Source: CADEDH01 sp039029735
Lineage (GTDB): Bacteria; Actinomycetota; Acidimicrobiia; Acidimicrobiales; SZUA-35
Direction of reading: 5' to 3'
DNA length: 64,000 nucleotides
Assembly (NCBI GenBank): GCA_039029735.1
Contig: JBCCFL010000001.1
Location: 203,402 to 267,401, forward strand
Of this stretch, positions 43,384-52,366 are shown in pieces. Every line of letters starts with the position of its first letter. Within the stretch, counting starts at the first letter, position 1. The position numbers were made by a program, and so were the translations under genes. A model generated the notes under the pieces. The model did no database searches. It was not told the origin of the DNA and was given only the letters and a program-made list of their open reading frames with translations.

Positions 43384-44564
43384 GCGGCCAGAGCGCAGCA
43401 CCGTCGATCGAGCAGGCGAACTGGGCCGATCCCAGCGACGACGAAGTCCGTGGTGTGTCCGGCGCACTCGTCGAAGCCCTGGGCGGCCGAAACCGTATCA
43501 GCGCGATCCAGGTCGTCACCGTGTCGGCGATCACCCGCTCGATGACGGGACGATCCTTCGATCTCGATGAGCTCCCCACGGTCGGCCCAGCACAGCTCGC
43601 CGAGGTTCTCGCGCACCGGGCTGAACCGTGGCGTCGGCGCATCCTGCACGTGATGATGATCGGCGCCCTCCTGCTCGACGAGGTGCCGGCCGACATCCAT
43701 GACCGTCTGGAGGCCTACGCAGCCGCACTCGGAGTCACCGACGACATGCTCGACATCACCGAGAAGCTCGCTACGGGAACCAAGGCCGCGGCGCTCGCCG
43801 ATTTCCAACGCTCCGGCTACGAGGGCGCCTGGACCGCCGAGTCAACCACGGGTACCGGCGTTGCTGGGCTGGAGTCGGCATGGGCGATCGTCGAGGACGA
43901 CCCCCAGCTCGCGGCGAGGTGGGCTGCGCTCGCCACGTGTCCTGCCCGCTCGATCGGGCGGGGCGTGCACGACTTCTACGCCGCACGCGGGTTTGCGTTC
44001 CCCGGCCAACCAGGGTCTGCTCCCCCGCTACTGGCCCAACACGACTGGGTGCATGTTCTCGCCGACTATGGCAGCACGGTGGCCAGCGAGATCGAGGTGT
44101 TCAGCTTCATCTCGATGGCCAACGAAGACGCCAGAGCGTTCTCGCTTCAGGCCATGGTGCTGAGCCTGTTCGAGTCAGGCCACCTTGCGACGGGGGCGGG
44201 CCTGTTCGAATCCGACACCGGGCACTTCTCTGCCGACGGGGAACGTATGGCCGTACGCATGGGAGACGCCATGCGGCGTGGGTTCCTGTGCGGCACCCGC
44301 GCCGGTGGGGACGACCTGCTCTCCCTCGACTGGTTCGACCTCGCCGACGAGCCGCTCGAAGACCTCCGACGCCGCTTTCACATCGTGCCCAAGAGCCAGG
44401 AGGCATGGGAGGCCGGGTCAGTGACCGCGTGGGAGCAGGGCGGAATCTCGCCGTTCCAGTTCGACCAGGGCCGAGCGGCCGCAGCCTCAACTGGCCTGAA
44501 TCACGAACCCCACGGCGCCAGCCCCGCGATGCCCGCCACGGCCGATGCGAGCAACACGAGGTAG
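43380..44564 (+). CDS. Protein with Coq4-like HDxxH-x11-E zinc motif
   Basis: 394 residues; ATGA overlap with the pirin gene. H221, D222, H225 and E237 (HDWVHVLADYG...E) match the zinc-binding signature of Coq4 of ubiquinone biosynthesis exactly in spacing. Residues 15-130 are helical and resemble TerB-like domains. The rest is mainly helical with no membrane segment. Actinobacteria use menaquinone, so a role in modifying another quinone-like or aromatic compound is more likely than in ubiquinone synthesis. The assignment rests on one motif. Confidence 0.6.
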   Translation: MSGQSAAPSIEQANWADPSDDEVRGVSGALVEALGGRNRISAIQVVTVSAITRSMTGRSFDLDELPTVGPAQLAEVLAHRAEPWRRRILHVMMIGALLLDEVPADIHDRLEAYAAALGVTDDMLDITEKLATGTKAAALADFQRSGYEGAWTAESTTGTGVAGLESAWAIVEDDPQLAARWAALATCPARSIGRGVHDFYAARGFAFPGQPGSAPPLLAQHDWVHVLADYGSTVASEIEVFSFISMANEDARAFSLQAMVLSLFESGHLATGAGLFESDTGHFSADGERMAVRMGDAMRRGFLCGTRAGGDDLLSLDWFDLADEPLEDLRRRFHIVPKSQEAWEAGSVTAWEQGGISPFQFDQGRAAAASTGLNHEPHGASPAMPATADASNTR

Positions 44565-44589
44565 GTCTTCCGGCTCCGCACACGCCCCC

Positions 44590-45078
44590 TCATGACGTGG
44601 GTCTTGCCGACGTGCTGGCCTCTGGCTGCTCGTCGAGGTGTGAACCGTCTTCGCTGGTGGCGGCGCTGTGCCGCGCTGGCTTCAGCATGGCCAGGTCGGG
44701 CTCGTAGTGGCCGATCAGGATCGAGGCAAGCATGATCGTCGTCACGTTGTACGGGATGAGGTCGACGAAGTAGTCCACGCCGTCGTAGGTGTAGTTGAGG
44801 TACATCGACACGAACATGTTCGCCACGGCGAGGATCGCGCCGTAGATCCGAGTTCGGGGGATCAGGACCAGGACGCCGATCGTTGCCGCGAAGACGTTCC
44901 CGGCAATGTTCAGCGCGTCCGGCGGCGGTTCGGCGGTGACGTACTCGCCAGATCCAGATCCGCTGGCGGCGAGGAACATCGCAACGGCGACGATCGCCGT
45001 GATCACCCAGTAGGCCCTCCGTTCGTTCGGCGTCTCCCTGCCGGAGACGTGGGATGGGGCGAGAAGCGCGCTCAGCAT
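44590..45078 (-). CDS. Membrane protein (DUF4383-like)
   Basis: 162 residues from ATG 45078 with AAGGAC upstream; an earlier start would run through the palindrome region. Four membrane segments (about 23-42, 58-74, 82-98, 107-126) with short loops. NIAGNVFAATIG and NVTTIMLA resemble the DUF4383 pattern. Function unknown. Points away from the flanking rightward operons and splits them. Confidence 0.7.
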   Translation of the reverse strand: MLSALLAPSHVSGRETPNERRAYWVITAIVAVAMFLAASGSGSGEYVTAEPPPDALNIAGNVFAATIGVLVLIPRTRIYGAILAVANMFVSMYLNYTYDGVDYFVDLIPYNVTTIMLASILIGHYEPDLAMLKPARHSAATSEDGSHLDEQPEASTSARPTS

Positions 45079-45138
45079 GCGGCCGTCCTTGTCGGGGGGC
45101 TTGACATGCAGGTCACCGTAATCGAAACTGCGATCAAT

Positions 45139-45150
45139 CTCAATATTGAG
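45139..45150. promoter_or_regulatory. Palindrome CTCAATATTGAG in a divergent promoter region
   Basis: A perfect 12-bp palindrome with GAT/ATC matches further out (45132-45134 and 45155-45157). It sits about 60 bp from both the leftward membrane protein and the rightward CHRD operon, and is AT-rich against its surroundings. Confidence 0.5.
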
Positions 45151-45208
45151 TTGCATCTCATTTCAGATTGTTCGCTGTGAGACGCGTCTACGACCCGAAA
45201 GGCCCCTG

Positions 45209-46012
45209 ATGACCTTCCTCCGAGTTCTGCTCACGACGATCCGAGGCTTGTTCACGATCCTTGGCATCGTCGTCGGCGTTGCCGGCTTGATCATCGCCTA
45301 CTTCGTCATCACCGGTCCCCCGGGCACGGGCGGGACCCACGGCCACGCCATGCTCGATCCCAAAGACGAGGTCCCCGTCGTGTTCGACATCGGGCTCGAC
45401 CCCCTCGCTGGCAACGAGATCGGGCTCGTGTACCAGTCCTGGCTTTCACCACAGCAGGAAGCCGAGGAGGAGGACGATCTTCCCCCGGGTGCGCCCGAAC
45501 AGTTCCTCTCGACTGAGCCATCGACCGATCGAGAGGATCGCGACTCGCGCGGCCATGGCACGCTTGCGTTCAACCGCGAGCTCAGCCGCGCCTACGTACA
45601 TCTCGAAGTCGCCAACATCGATCCCGACGACATCAACCTCGTGCACATCCACTGTGGCCGCCCCGGCCAGCTCGGCCCGATCATGGTCGACTTCGGTGCG
45701 ACGGGCGACGTGGCCGAGTACTTCGAGGATGGCGTCCTGTCTTACGAGATCACCAACGAAGATGTCGCCGCCGCCACCCAAGGCAGCGGAATCGTGGGCG
45801 CGCTCACTGCCGGGTGCCCCATCATCCGGGCAATCCCAGGAGACCGCCACCGGACCATCGCCGGCATGGCCCACATCGCCGCCGAAGGCGAGCTCTACTT
45901 CAACATCCACACCGTCCAACAGACCTTCTACGGCGACATCCGCGGCCAGCTGCAACCCGTTCCGGCCGAGCAGATCGCAGCGGCGACCATCAATCTGCCC
46001 GCCGCCAACTGA
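45209..46012 (+). CDS. Membrane-anchored CHRD-domain protein
   Basis: 267 residues; AAAGG before the ATG. One membrane segment at about 13-36, then an extracellular part with an acidic loop (EAEEEDDLPP) and a CHRD domain (about 125-255) with NLVHIHCGRPGQLGPIMV and YFNIHTVQQTFYGDIRGQL. CHRD domains occur in chordin and in many bacterial surface proteins; several are thought to be structural. First gene of the degradation-like operon, so it may anchor or protect at the envelope. Confidence 0.85.
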   Translation: MTFLRVLLTTIRGLFTILGIVVGVAGLIIAYFVITGPPGTGGTHGHAMLDPKDEVPVVFDIGLDPLAGNEIGLVYQSWLSPQQEAEEEDDLPPGAPEQFLSTEPSTDREDRDSRGHGTLAFNRELSRAYVHLEVANIDPDDINLVHIHCGRPGQLGPIMVDFGATGDVAEYFEDGVLSYEITNEDVAAATQGSGIVGALTAGCPIIRAIPGDRHRTIAGMAHIAAEGELYFNIHTVQQTFYGDIRGQLQPVPAEQIAAATINLPAAN

Positions 46013-46063
46013 ACCGATTCGACCCCGGCCATCAGGCCACTCACCTCGCCAAAGGAGGACGCA

Positions 46064-46615
46064 ATGGCAACCCACCCCACACTCCGGCTCAGCCACACCA
46101 CGATGGCGGTCAACGACCTCAACACCATGCTGGACTTCTACGAGCACGTGCTCGGATTCCATGTCACGAACCGAGGTGAGTTGGACGACGGAACGGAGAT
46201 GGCGTTCATCTCGCAGGATCCGAGAGAGCATCACCAGATCGTCTTCGTCACCGGCCACCAGACCGGTGAGCACAACTTCGTGATGGCGGACCACCTCGCC
46301 TTCAGGACCGAGTCGTTGGATCACCTCCGAGACATCGGCGCCAGGCTCAACGACGCCGGAGTCGAAGGGGTCATCCCGATCGACCACGGGAACGCGTGGT
46401 CGCTCTACTTCACCGACCCCGAGGGAAACGGTCTCGAGTGTTTCGTCGACTCGCCGTTCCATGTGGCCCAGCCCTACGCCGGCCCACTCGATCTCACCTC
46501 AACGGACGACGACATCGCTGCCGCCACGAGAGCTGAGATTGCGTCGGCCCCAGAGTTCACACCGCTACGCACATGGCAGGCGAACTTCGAGGCACGGATC
46601 GCGGAGCCGCGCTGA
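46064..46615 (+). CDS. VOC-family extradiol-dioxygenase-like protein
   Basis: 183 residues; AAAGGAGG gives a strong start. LSHTTMAVNDLNTMLDFYEH opens the first module, and the metal triad of extradiol dioxygenases can be placed: His in SHTTM, His in ADHLAF, Glu in LECFVD. It is shorter than two-domain catechol dioxygenases, as in the one-domain group. Likely cleaves an aromatic diol or performs a related Fe2+ reaction; glyoxalase-type activity is the alternative. Confidence 0.82.
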   Translation: MATHPTLRLSHTTMAVNDLNTMLDFYEHVLGFHVTNRGELDDGTEMAFISQDPREHHQIVFVTGHQTGEHNFVMADHLAFRTESLDHLRDIGARLNDAGVEGVIPIDHGNAWSLYFTDPEGNGLECFVDSPFHVAQPYAGPLDLTSTDDDIAAATRAEIASAPEFTPLRTWQANFEARIAEPR

Positions 46616-46617
46616 CC

Positions 46618-47538
46618 ATGGACATTGGCATCAACGGAACCAACACACTGCTCAGCGCCGACCTCGCAACCATTCGAGCCGACATCGATGCTGCCGAGCG
46701 CGACGCATTCACGGCCTACTGGCTCGCCCAATCGGGCAGCATCGATGCCCTCAGCGTGTATGCCGCACACGGGCCCGGCAACGAGTCGACCGAACTCGGC
46801 ACGGCCGTCATACCCACGTGGACGGTGCACCCCCAGGCAGTCGCAGTGCAGGCCTTGACCACACAAGCGGCCATCGGCGGCCGTCTCGTCCTCGGTCTTG
46901 GCCTCTCGCACGAGCCGACGGTGCGAGACCGTTGGAAACTCGAGTGGGAACGTCCGGTCCGCCAAATGCTCGACTTCCTCGACATTCTCCAACCGCTCCT
47001 CTCAGACGGGGCAGCCGAACACGACGGATACTTCTGGAGCTACAGCGGCCAGATTCAGCAAGCCGGCACCAGCCCGAAGGTCATGCTCGCCGCACTGGGC
47101 GAACAGATGCTGAGGGTCGCGGGCTCCCGGACCGACGGCACGATTCTGTGGTGCGTGGGCCCGAAGACGATCCAGAGCCACATCGCCCCGACCATCAACA
47201 CAAATGCGGCGGACGCCGGTCGTCCAACCCCGGCGATCGTGTGTTCTCTCCCGGTGTGGGTGACCGACGACCCCCCAGCCGCTCGATCCTTCCTCGACGC
47301 CATCCTCGCCAGCTACACCGAGCTGCCCAGCTACGCAGCGATGCTCCACCACGAGGGAGTCTCAGGAATCGGCGAGCTCGCGATCGTCGGATCCGAAGCT
47401 GAGGTCACCGACCGGATCGGCTCCCTGGCACTCGCAGGAGCCACCCAGCTCTCAGCGGCGCCGGTCGGCGGATCGCCAGACGAGATCGCACGCACCCGAG
47501 CGTTGCTGGTGGCCGAACAGGCGGAACGGACACGTTGA
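46618..47538 (+). CDS. F420-dependent luciferase-like (LLM) oxidoreductase
   Basis: 306 residues from ATG 46618, 2 bp after the VOC stop. LLM barrel pattern: AYWLAQSG, AVIPTWTVHPQAVAVQALTT, GRLVLGLGLSHEP, then GTSPKVMLAALGEQMLRVAG and the C-terminal VGSEAEVTDRI. This matches the actinobacterial F420 group rather than FMN monooxygenases, though the cofactor cannot be proven. Reduces or oxidises an unsaturated or ketone intermediate in this operon. Confidence 0.85.
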   Translation: MDIGINGTNTLLSADLATIRADIDAAERDAFTAYWLAQSGSIDALSVYAAHGPGNESTELGTAVIPTWTVHPQAVAVQALTTQAAIGGRLVLGLGLSHEPTVRDRWKLEWERPVRQMLDFLDILQPLLSDGAAEHDGYFWSYSGQIQQAGTSPKVMLAALGEQMLRVAGSRTDGTILWCVGPKTIQSHIAPTINTNAADAGRPTPAIVCSLPVWVTDDPPAARSFLDAILASYTELPSYAAMLHHEGVSGIGELAIVGSEAEVTDRIGSLALAGATQLSAAPVGGSPDEIARTRALLVAEQAERTR

Positions 47539-49235
47539 ACTCCGCGACGATCGCCAACGACTCCGACGAGGACGACGTCGAGATCGAGGTCGACGTATTG
47601 ATCGTCGGCGCCGGGCCGATAGGGCTTCTCGGTGGAATCCTGGCCGCCAACCACGGGCTCAACGCAGTCGTTGTCGAGCGACGTGATGGCCCTCAGCGTG
47701 CTCCGGCCGCACACGTCGTCAACGCTCGCACCTTCGAGATCTGCCGCCAGGCCGGTCTCGACATGGACCACATCTTCGACGCATGTCAGGACCCAGCCGA
47801 GGCCGGCCACGTCAACTTCCTCACCAGCCTCACCGGCACTCTCATCGGACGATTGCCATTCGAACGCCAGGGTGAGGAGAACCTCGCCGTGACCCCGACG
47901 CCGCTGCGCAACCTCTCTCAACACCATCTCGAGCCCATTCTGACCGCAGAGCTCCGGGCCCGGGCCGGAGCAGAGCTGTGGTACGGACATCAATGGCACG
48001 AGTCGACCGAGGACGCCGACGGCGTGGCGTCAACCATCGTCGACCTCTCCAGCGGGCGCTCCGTCAAGGTGCGCAGTCGCTATGTGATCGGCTGTGACGG
48101 GGCCGGCAGCGGGGTCCGCAAGATGCTCGGCATCGAGATGGTCGGACCGCCACTCATCCAGTGCACCCTTGCCATCAACTTCGCCTCAGACCTACGCGAT
48201 GTCGTTGCGAACCATCCCGGGGTTCTGCACTTCATCCTCGACCCGGAAGCCAACGGCGTCTTCGTCCAGCACGACGTCTCAAAGGACTGGGTGTTCATGC
48301 ACGGCATCGACCCGTCGACCGAGTCCGTCGACGACTACGACGATGCCCGCTGCCTCGACGTCATCCGCAAGGCCGCCGGCGCCGACATCACCGCAACGAT
48401 CATTGGCCGAGGAACCTGGTGGATGAGCGCGCAAACCGCCTCCTCAATGGGTGGGGGCCACATCTTCCTCGCCGGCGACGCCGCGCACCGCTTCCCCCCT
48501 ACCGGCGGGCTCGGCCTGAACAGCGGTGCCGCCGACATCCACGGCCTCATGTGGCGCATTGCAGCCGTTCATGAAGGCTGGGCAGGCCCGAACCTCTTGA
48601 CCAGCTATGAGCGCGAACGGCTCCCAGTGGCTCGGCACAACTCCGACCAGTCGCTGACGAACGCAATGAAGATGCTGCACCTCGCCGAAGCGCTCGGCCT
48701 GGACACCGATCCCACCACCACGCAGCTCATGCGGGCCGTCACCGACGACACGCAGGCACCGACGATCGCCGAGGCCGTCGCAGCCCAAGAAGAGCACTTC
48801 GATCTCGTTGGTCTCCAACTCGGCTACACCTACGACGAAGGCGCTCTGGTGCCCGAGCCGGCACGGGAGCAAGAGTCCAGTCCACGCGTGTACACACCAT
48901 CGGCAAACCCGGGGGCCCGGCTCCCACATGCGTGGCTTGACGAGATCGGAGACAGGTCGACCCTCGACCTCGTTGAGCTCTCGCAACCGACCCTGCTGTC
49001 GTTCGGAGAACATGCAGCCTGGGGCGCTGCTGCGGCCACAGACGCCGTGCCCGTGGCCCACGTGCGCCTCGGTGTCGACGAACCGTCTCCGAGCGGCTGG
49101 CGCGAACTCTGCGGCGTTGGTCCGACCGGCGCTCTCCTCGTGCGACCAGACCAGCACGTCGCCTTCCGAGCTCACGACGCCGCCGAACCTCAAGGTCTCA
49201 CGGCTGGCCTGCGTGCCGTTTCGGGGCGGGCCTGA
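47535..49235 (+). CDS. FAD-binding aromatic hydroxylase-like monooxygenase
   Basis: 566 residues. TTG 47535 overlaps the previous stop (TTGA). FAD site VLIVGAGPIGLLGGILAANH, the middle YVIGCDGAGSGVRK (DG motif) and the C-terminal FLAGDAAHRFPPTGGLGLNS (GD motif) place it with phenol/resorcinol hydroxylases. The last 90 residues look like the thioredoxin-like dimerisation domain of that group. It would hydroxylate an aromatic ring for the VOC enzyme to cleave; this order is inference. Confidence 0.92.
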   Translation: MNSATIANDSDEDDVEIEVDVLIVGAGPIGLLGGILAANHGLNAVVVERRDGPQRAPAAHVVNARTFEICRQAGLDMDHIFDACQDPAEAGHVNFLTSLTGTLIGRLPFERQGEENLAVTPTPLRNLSQHHLEPILTAELRARAGAELWYGHQWHESTEDADGVASTIVDLSSGRSVKVRSRYVIGCDGAGSGVRKMLGIEMVGPPLIQCTLAINFASDLRDVVANHPGVLHFILDPEANGVFVQHDVSKDWVFMHGIDPSTESVDDYDDARCLDVIRKAAGADITATIIGRGTWWMSAQTASSMGGGHIFLAGDAAHRFPPTGGLGLNSGAADIHGLMWRIAAVHEGWAGPNLLTSYERERLPVARHNSDQSLTNAMKMLHLAEALGLDTDPTTTQLMRAVTDDTQAPTIAEAVAAQEEHFDLVGLQLGYTYDEGALVPEPAREQESSPRVYTPSANPGARLPHAWLDEIGDRSTLDLVELSQPTLLSFGEHAAWGAAAATDAVPVAHVRLGVDEPSPSGWRELCGVGPTGALLVRPDQHVAFRAHDAAEPQGLTAGLRAVSGRA

Positions 49236-49311
49236 TGCCCGTCAACAACGAGGTCGGCATGGTTGGGCAGGCCAGGGCAGTGCGCAAATAGGGAACCGCT
49301 GGAGCCATACG

Positions 49312-49983
49312 ATGTCACTCATGCAAGGTCCTTCGTCAGCACCGACACGCGGCTACAAGAAAAAGGAACGCACCCGTCGGCAACTCATCGAGGCCGCAGT
49401 TGAAGAGATCGCGACCAACGGCGAGGCGTTCACGATCCTCGACGTCACCAAGCGAGCCGATGTCTCGAACGGAACCTTCTACAACCACTTCGACGACCGT
49501 GACACCCTCATCGACGCTGTCATCGCCGAAGTCGCGACTGCCTTCACCGACACAAGCGCCAAGCTCATCACCTTCGACGACCCCGTCCTCCGATTCGCCA
49601 CGATCACCGCGCTCCTGCTCGAACACAGCGCCGCGAACCCACAACTCGCAGCCGTGCTGCTCCGCCTGCCAACACTCGCCCGAGTCGCGTCGCCTACGAG
49701 CGACCCGTTCCGCCACCTCCGCAACGACCTCGCTGCGGCCGTTCAGCAAGGCCGGCTCACTCGCGAGCCCACCGACGCCGCACTCGACGTCGCAACCGGC
49801 ACCCTCTTCAGAGCCGTGCTCCGCGTCACCACCGAGCGCACCACCCGCGCCTACCGGACAGAACTCATAGCGATACTCCTCGAGACCTTCGGCCTCGACG
49901 CAGGCGAGGCCCAAGAGATGGCCGCAGAAGCGACCAGGGCGGCACCGGAGTTCGACCGCGCCTACCGCGAGGCCGACGTCTGA
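49312..49983 (+). CDS. TetR-family regulator after the monooxygenase operon
   Basis: 223 residues from ATG 49312 (ATG 49321 also possible) with GGAG upstream. Helix-turn-helix FTILDVTKRADVSNGTFYNH. C-terminal helices of the ligand domain are Ala/Leu-rich. Separated from the monooxygenase by 76 bp, and a plausible regulator of the 45209-49235 operon, perhaps at the CTCAATATTGAG palindrome. Confidence 0.92.
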   Translation: MSLMQGPSSAPTRGYKKKERTRRQLIEAAVEEIATNGEAFTILDVTKRADVSNGTFYNHFDDRDTLIDAVIAEVATAFTDTSAKLITFDDPVLRFATITALLLEHSAANPQLAAVLLRLPTLARVASPTSDPFRHLRNDLAAAVQQGRLTREPTDAALDVATGTLFRAVLRVTTERTTRAYRTELIAILLETFGLDAGEAQEMAAEATRAAPEFDRAYREADV

Positions 49984-49994
49984 TCGGAGACGGG

Positions 49995-50073
49995 GCCTGC
50001 GAAGGTCATCCGGCGAACCGGGTTCGACTACCGATTCGTCGAATCCACACTCGTCGCAGCGCTCGACGTCCAC
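49995..50073 (-). pseudogene. Possible gene remnant with CDECGFD start
   Basis: On the minus strand a short frame reads VERCDECGFDESVVEPGSPD and then loses sense where it meets the TetR gene. CDxCGFD is a common N-terminus of actinobacterial DinB/maleylpyruvate-isomerase-like proteins. Only about 25 residues remain, so this is a decayed or displaced gene start. Weakly supported. Confidence 0.3.
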
Positions 50074-50122
50074 GACCGCGCCGTAGGTGCTGGCGAACCG
50101 TCACTGAGCGGGTCGTATCGTC

Positions 50123-51259
50123 GTGGAGGTGAGGAACGCTGACCGGGCCAACTCAATCTCGGATGACAGGCCGGGTCGCCATGCGGAGGTCGCGGCCGGC
50201 TTGCGCCGTCTGTCCGACGACGAGCTGAGGGAGCTTCTGACCCGGTCTGCCGCCCTCGGGGTAGGCATTGGCGGCGTCCACTCCGTCATCGAGATCCGGG
50301 GCATCCCGGTCTTCGTGAAGAGGATCCCGCTGACGTCGGTCGAGCTGAGGCCCGGTAACTATCTGTCGACGAGGAACCTGTTCGACCTGCCCCTTGGATG
50401 CCAGTACGGCGTCGGTTCGCCCGGGTTCGGCGTCTGGCGCGAGGTTGCGGCGAACAGGATCGCAACCCGTCTCGTGCGCAGTGGGGAACTCGGCGCATTC
50501 GCCTCCTGCTACCACTGGCGCACCCTGGATGGACCCCCGTCAGACGGCCCGGCCTGGTCCGGGTTCGCCGACATCGATGCGTTCGTCGACTATTGGCACG
50601 GTTCACCCGGAATTCGCTCTCGCGTCGTGGAGATCGCAGCGGCACCCGCACACGTGGCGCTCTTCCTGGAGTACATACCGATGACGCTGCCGAGCTGGTT
50701 GGCCGACCGAACACGCCAGGGCGAAACCGCCGCCAGTGCTGCCATCGACTTCGTGGAGCGTCGGCTGCTCAAGGACGTGTTCGCCATGAACGCAGCAGGG
50801 CTATTCCACTTCGATGCGCACTTCGACAACGTGTTGACCGACGGCAACCAGATCTACTTCGCCGATCTCGGCCTCTCCACGTCTACGACCTTCGAGCTGT
50901 CAGAACCTGAAACCGAGTTCCTCCATCGCAACGCAAGCCATGACGTCTGCCACACGATCACCCGCCTGGTCGACTGGCTGGTCACCAGATTCGTCGGCAC
51001 CGGCGATCACGTGGCCCGCGACAACTACATCGCCTCGATTACTCCGCACACGCACGCCCCGGCCGGGATCAACGCCTCAGCCTGGAGAGTCATCACGCGA
51101 TACGCGCCGGTGGCAACCGTCGTGAACACGTTCTACTCGCAGCTTCACGGTGGTGACAGAACGACGCCGTACCCCACTGCGCTGGCCCTCGAAGCGTGCG
51201 AGAAGGCACATCTCGAAACGCCGGGTCCCGGCAGCCGAATACCCCCGGGCCAGACGTGA
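50123..51259 (+). CDS. Protein-kinase-fold protein, lone
   Basis: 378 residues from GTG 50123 (GTG 50129 possible). The catalytic loop FHFDAHFDNVL and metal-binding FADLGLS match the H-x-D...N and DFG positions of kinase-like folds; VFVKRIP offers the ATP-contacting Lys. The N-lobe is short and the C-terminal 100 residues are helical. Could phosphorylate a protein or small molecule; no partner is adjacent. Monocistronic. Confidence 0.7.
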   Translation: MEVRNADRANSISDDRPGRHAEVAAGLRRLSDDELRELLTRSAALGVGIGGVHSVIEIRGIPVFVKRIPLTSVELRPGNYLSTRNLFDLPLGCQYGVGSPGFGVWREVAANRIATRLVRSGELGAFASCYHWRTLDGPPSDGPAWSGFADIDAFVDYWHGSPGIRSRVVEIAAAPAHVALFLEYIPMTLPSWLADRTRQGETAASAAIDFVERRLLKDVFAMNAAGLFHFDAHFDNVLTDGNQIYFADLGLSTSTTFELSEPETEFLHRNASHDVCHTITRLVDWLVTRFVGTGDHVARDNYIASITPHTHAPAGINASAWRVITRYAPVATVVNTFYSQLHGGDRTTPYPTALALEACEKAHLETPGPGSRIPPGQT

Positions 51260-51849
51260 GCTGAGTGGCTGAGCACTCGACGACACGCCCCAGGCCCCCG
51301 AGAAGCAACACTGCCACGGGCTCGACTACGAGCCGACGGTCACGTGTGCCTTAAGACTGTGGCACCCAAAGCCCAGCGCTTCAGTCCGCGCCGCAAACCC
51401 TTGTGAGACAGGAACAAACACGGTCTCGCCCGCCCGTACACGGACTTCTTCGACGACCTCGTCGACCTGTTCCGCCTGCTGAGCGTGACCTGGCTCAGGG
51501 GAGTTCCCGAGGATGCAGACGACCCGCACGTCCGCGTCTGCTGAGGATTCGTTCGACAGCGCCACCCCATCGAAGGACCTCAAACTTCGTCACCTCAGTG
51601 CCATCCAGCGATGCCTGCGGTTGGGACAGCCAGGGAGCGGTTGGGATCCCCAGCTCGACGACGTCGATCGCTGTGCCGACAGCGTTGACCACCTCCGACG
51701 AACGCTCTCCGGCCGCCCGTAGCTGGATCAGCCGACAGCTCATTGATCTACCCACCAACAGGTTGACCGCAGAACCAACCAACTGGTCGATGTGCTGCTC
51801 GGTGCGGCTCCTCAAGATGGGAGACGTCAACCAACCACCGGAGAACCCC
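51260..51849. other. 590-bp region without a supported gene
   Basis: Several short frames run on both strands, none with a ribosome site and family-like sequence together. One inverted repeat GTGCC-N10-GGCAC lies at 51346-51365. Codon pattern is irregular, suggesting decayed coding sequence or a regulatory region. The end should hold the DoxX promoter. Confidence 0.45.
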
Positions 51850-52332
51850 GTGCGCCTCGTCAACCACTTCCTCACTATCGCCCTCGGCCTGTTCCTCATC
51901 TCGGCCGGGATCGCCAAGTTCACGACCGGGCATGTGTTTCAGTACATCGAGTTCAAGTCCGGAATCGACCTCTTCTACCCGTTCGTGAACAACCTCACCG
52001 GCATCGCCGAGATCCTCGCCGGGGCCGCGATTCTCTACCGCCCCACCCGCCTCGTCGGGGCCATCGGCGTGGCTGGTTTGATGGTCGGAGCAATCGGATT
52101 CCATCTGTCGCCGTGGCTCGGCACCTCGATCCCCACTGGGCTCACCGACACAGCGGCATCACCTTGGGACGCCGCTGACTTCGCCGTCACGACCAGCTCG
52201 ACCACGTTCGTGCTCGCCATCGTCTCGGCGCTCCGGGCCGCGTCGATCATCCGGACCGAGCTACACAACCGCACCACGCACACCGGCACGACTCGACAGC
52301 CCGGCCACAGCAGCGACCTCGTTCGGGCCTGA
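51850..52332 (+). CDS. DoxX-family membrane protein
   Basis: GTG 51850 is preceded by GGAG and starts right at the family's first helix; ATG 51817 is the alternative. 160 residues. Four membrane segments; FLISAGIAKFTTG and GIAEILAGAAIL match the DoxX/DUF417-like pattern. Family members are linked to thiol or quinone chemistry. It sits 34 bp before a two-component operon and may be co-transcribed with it. Confidence 0.75.
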   Translation: MRLVNHFLTIALGLFLISAGIAKFTTGHVFQYIEFKSGIDLFYPFVNNLTGIAEILAGAAILYRPTRLVGAIGVAGLMVGAIGFHLSPWLGTSIPTGLTDTAASPWDAADFAVTTSSTTFVLAIVSALRAASIIRTELHNRTTHTGTTRQPGHSSDLVRA

Positions 52333-52366
52333 GCGGCCGACTCGAAGCCGAGTAGCGTCGTCTGAG

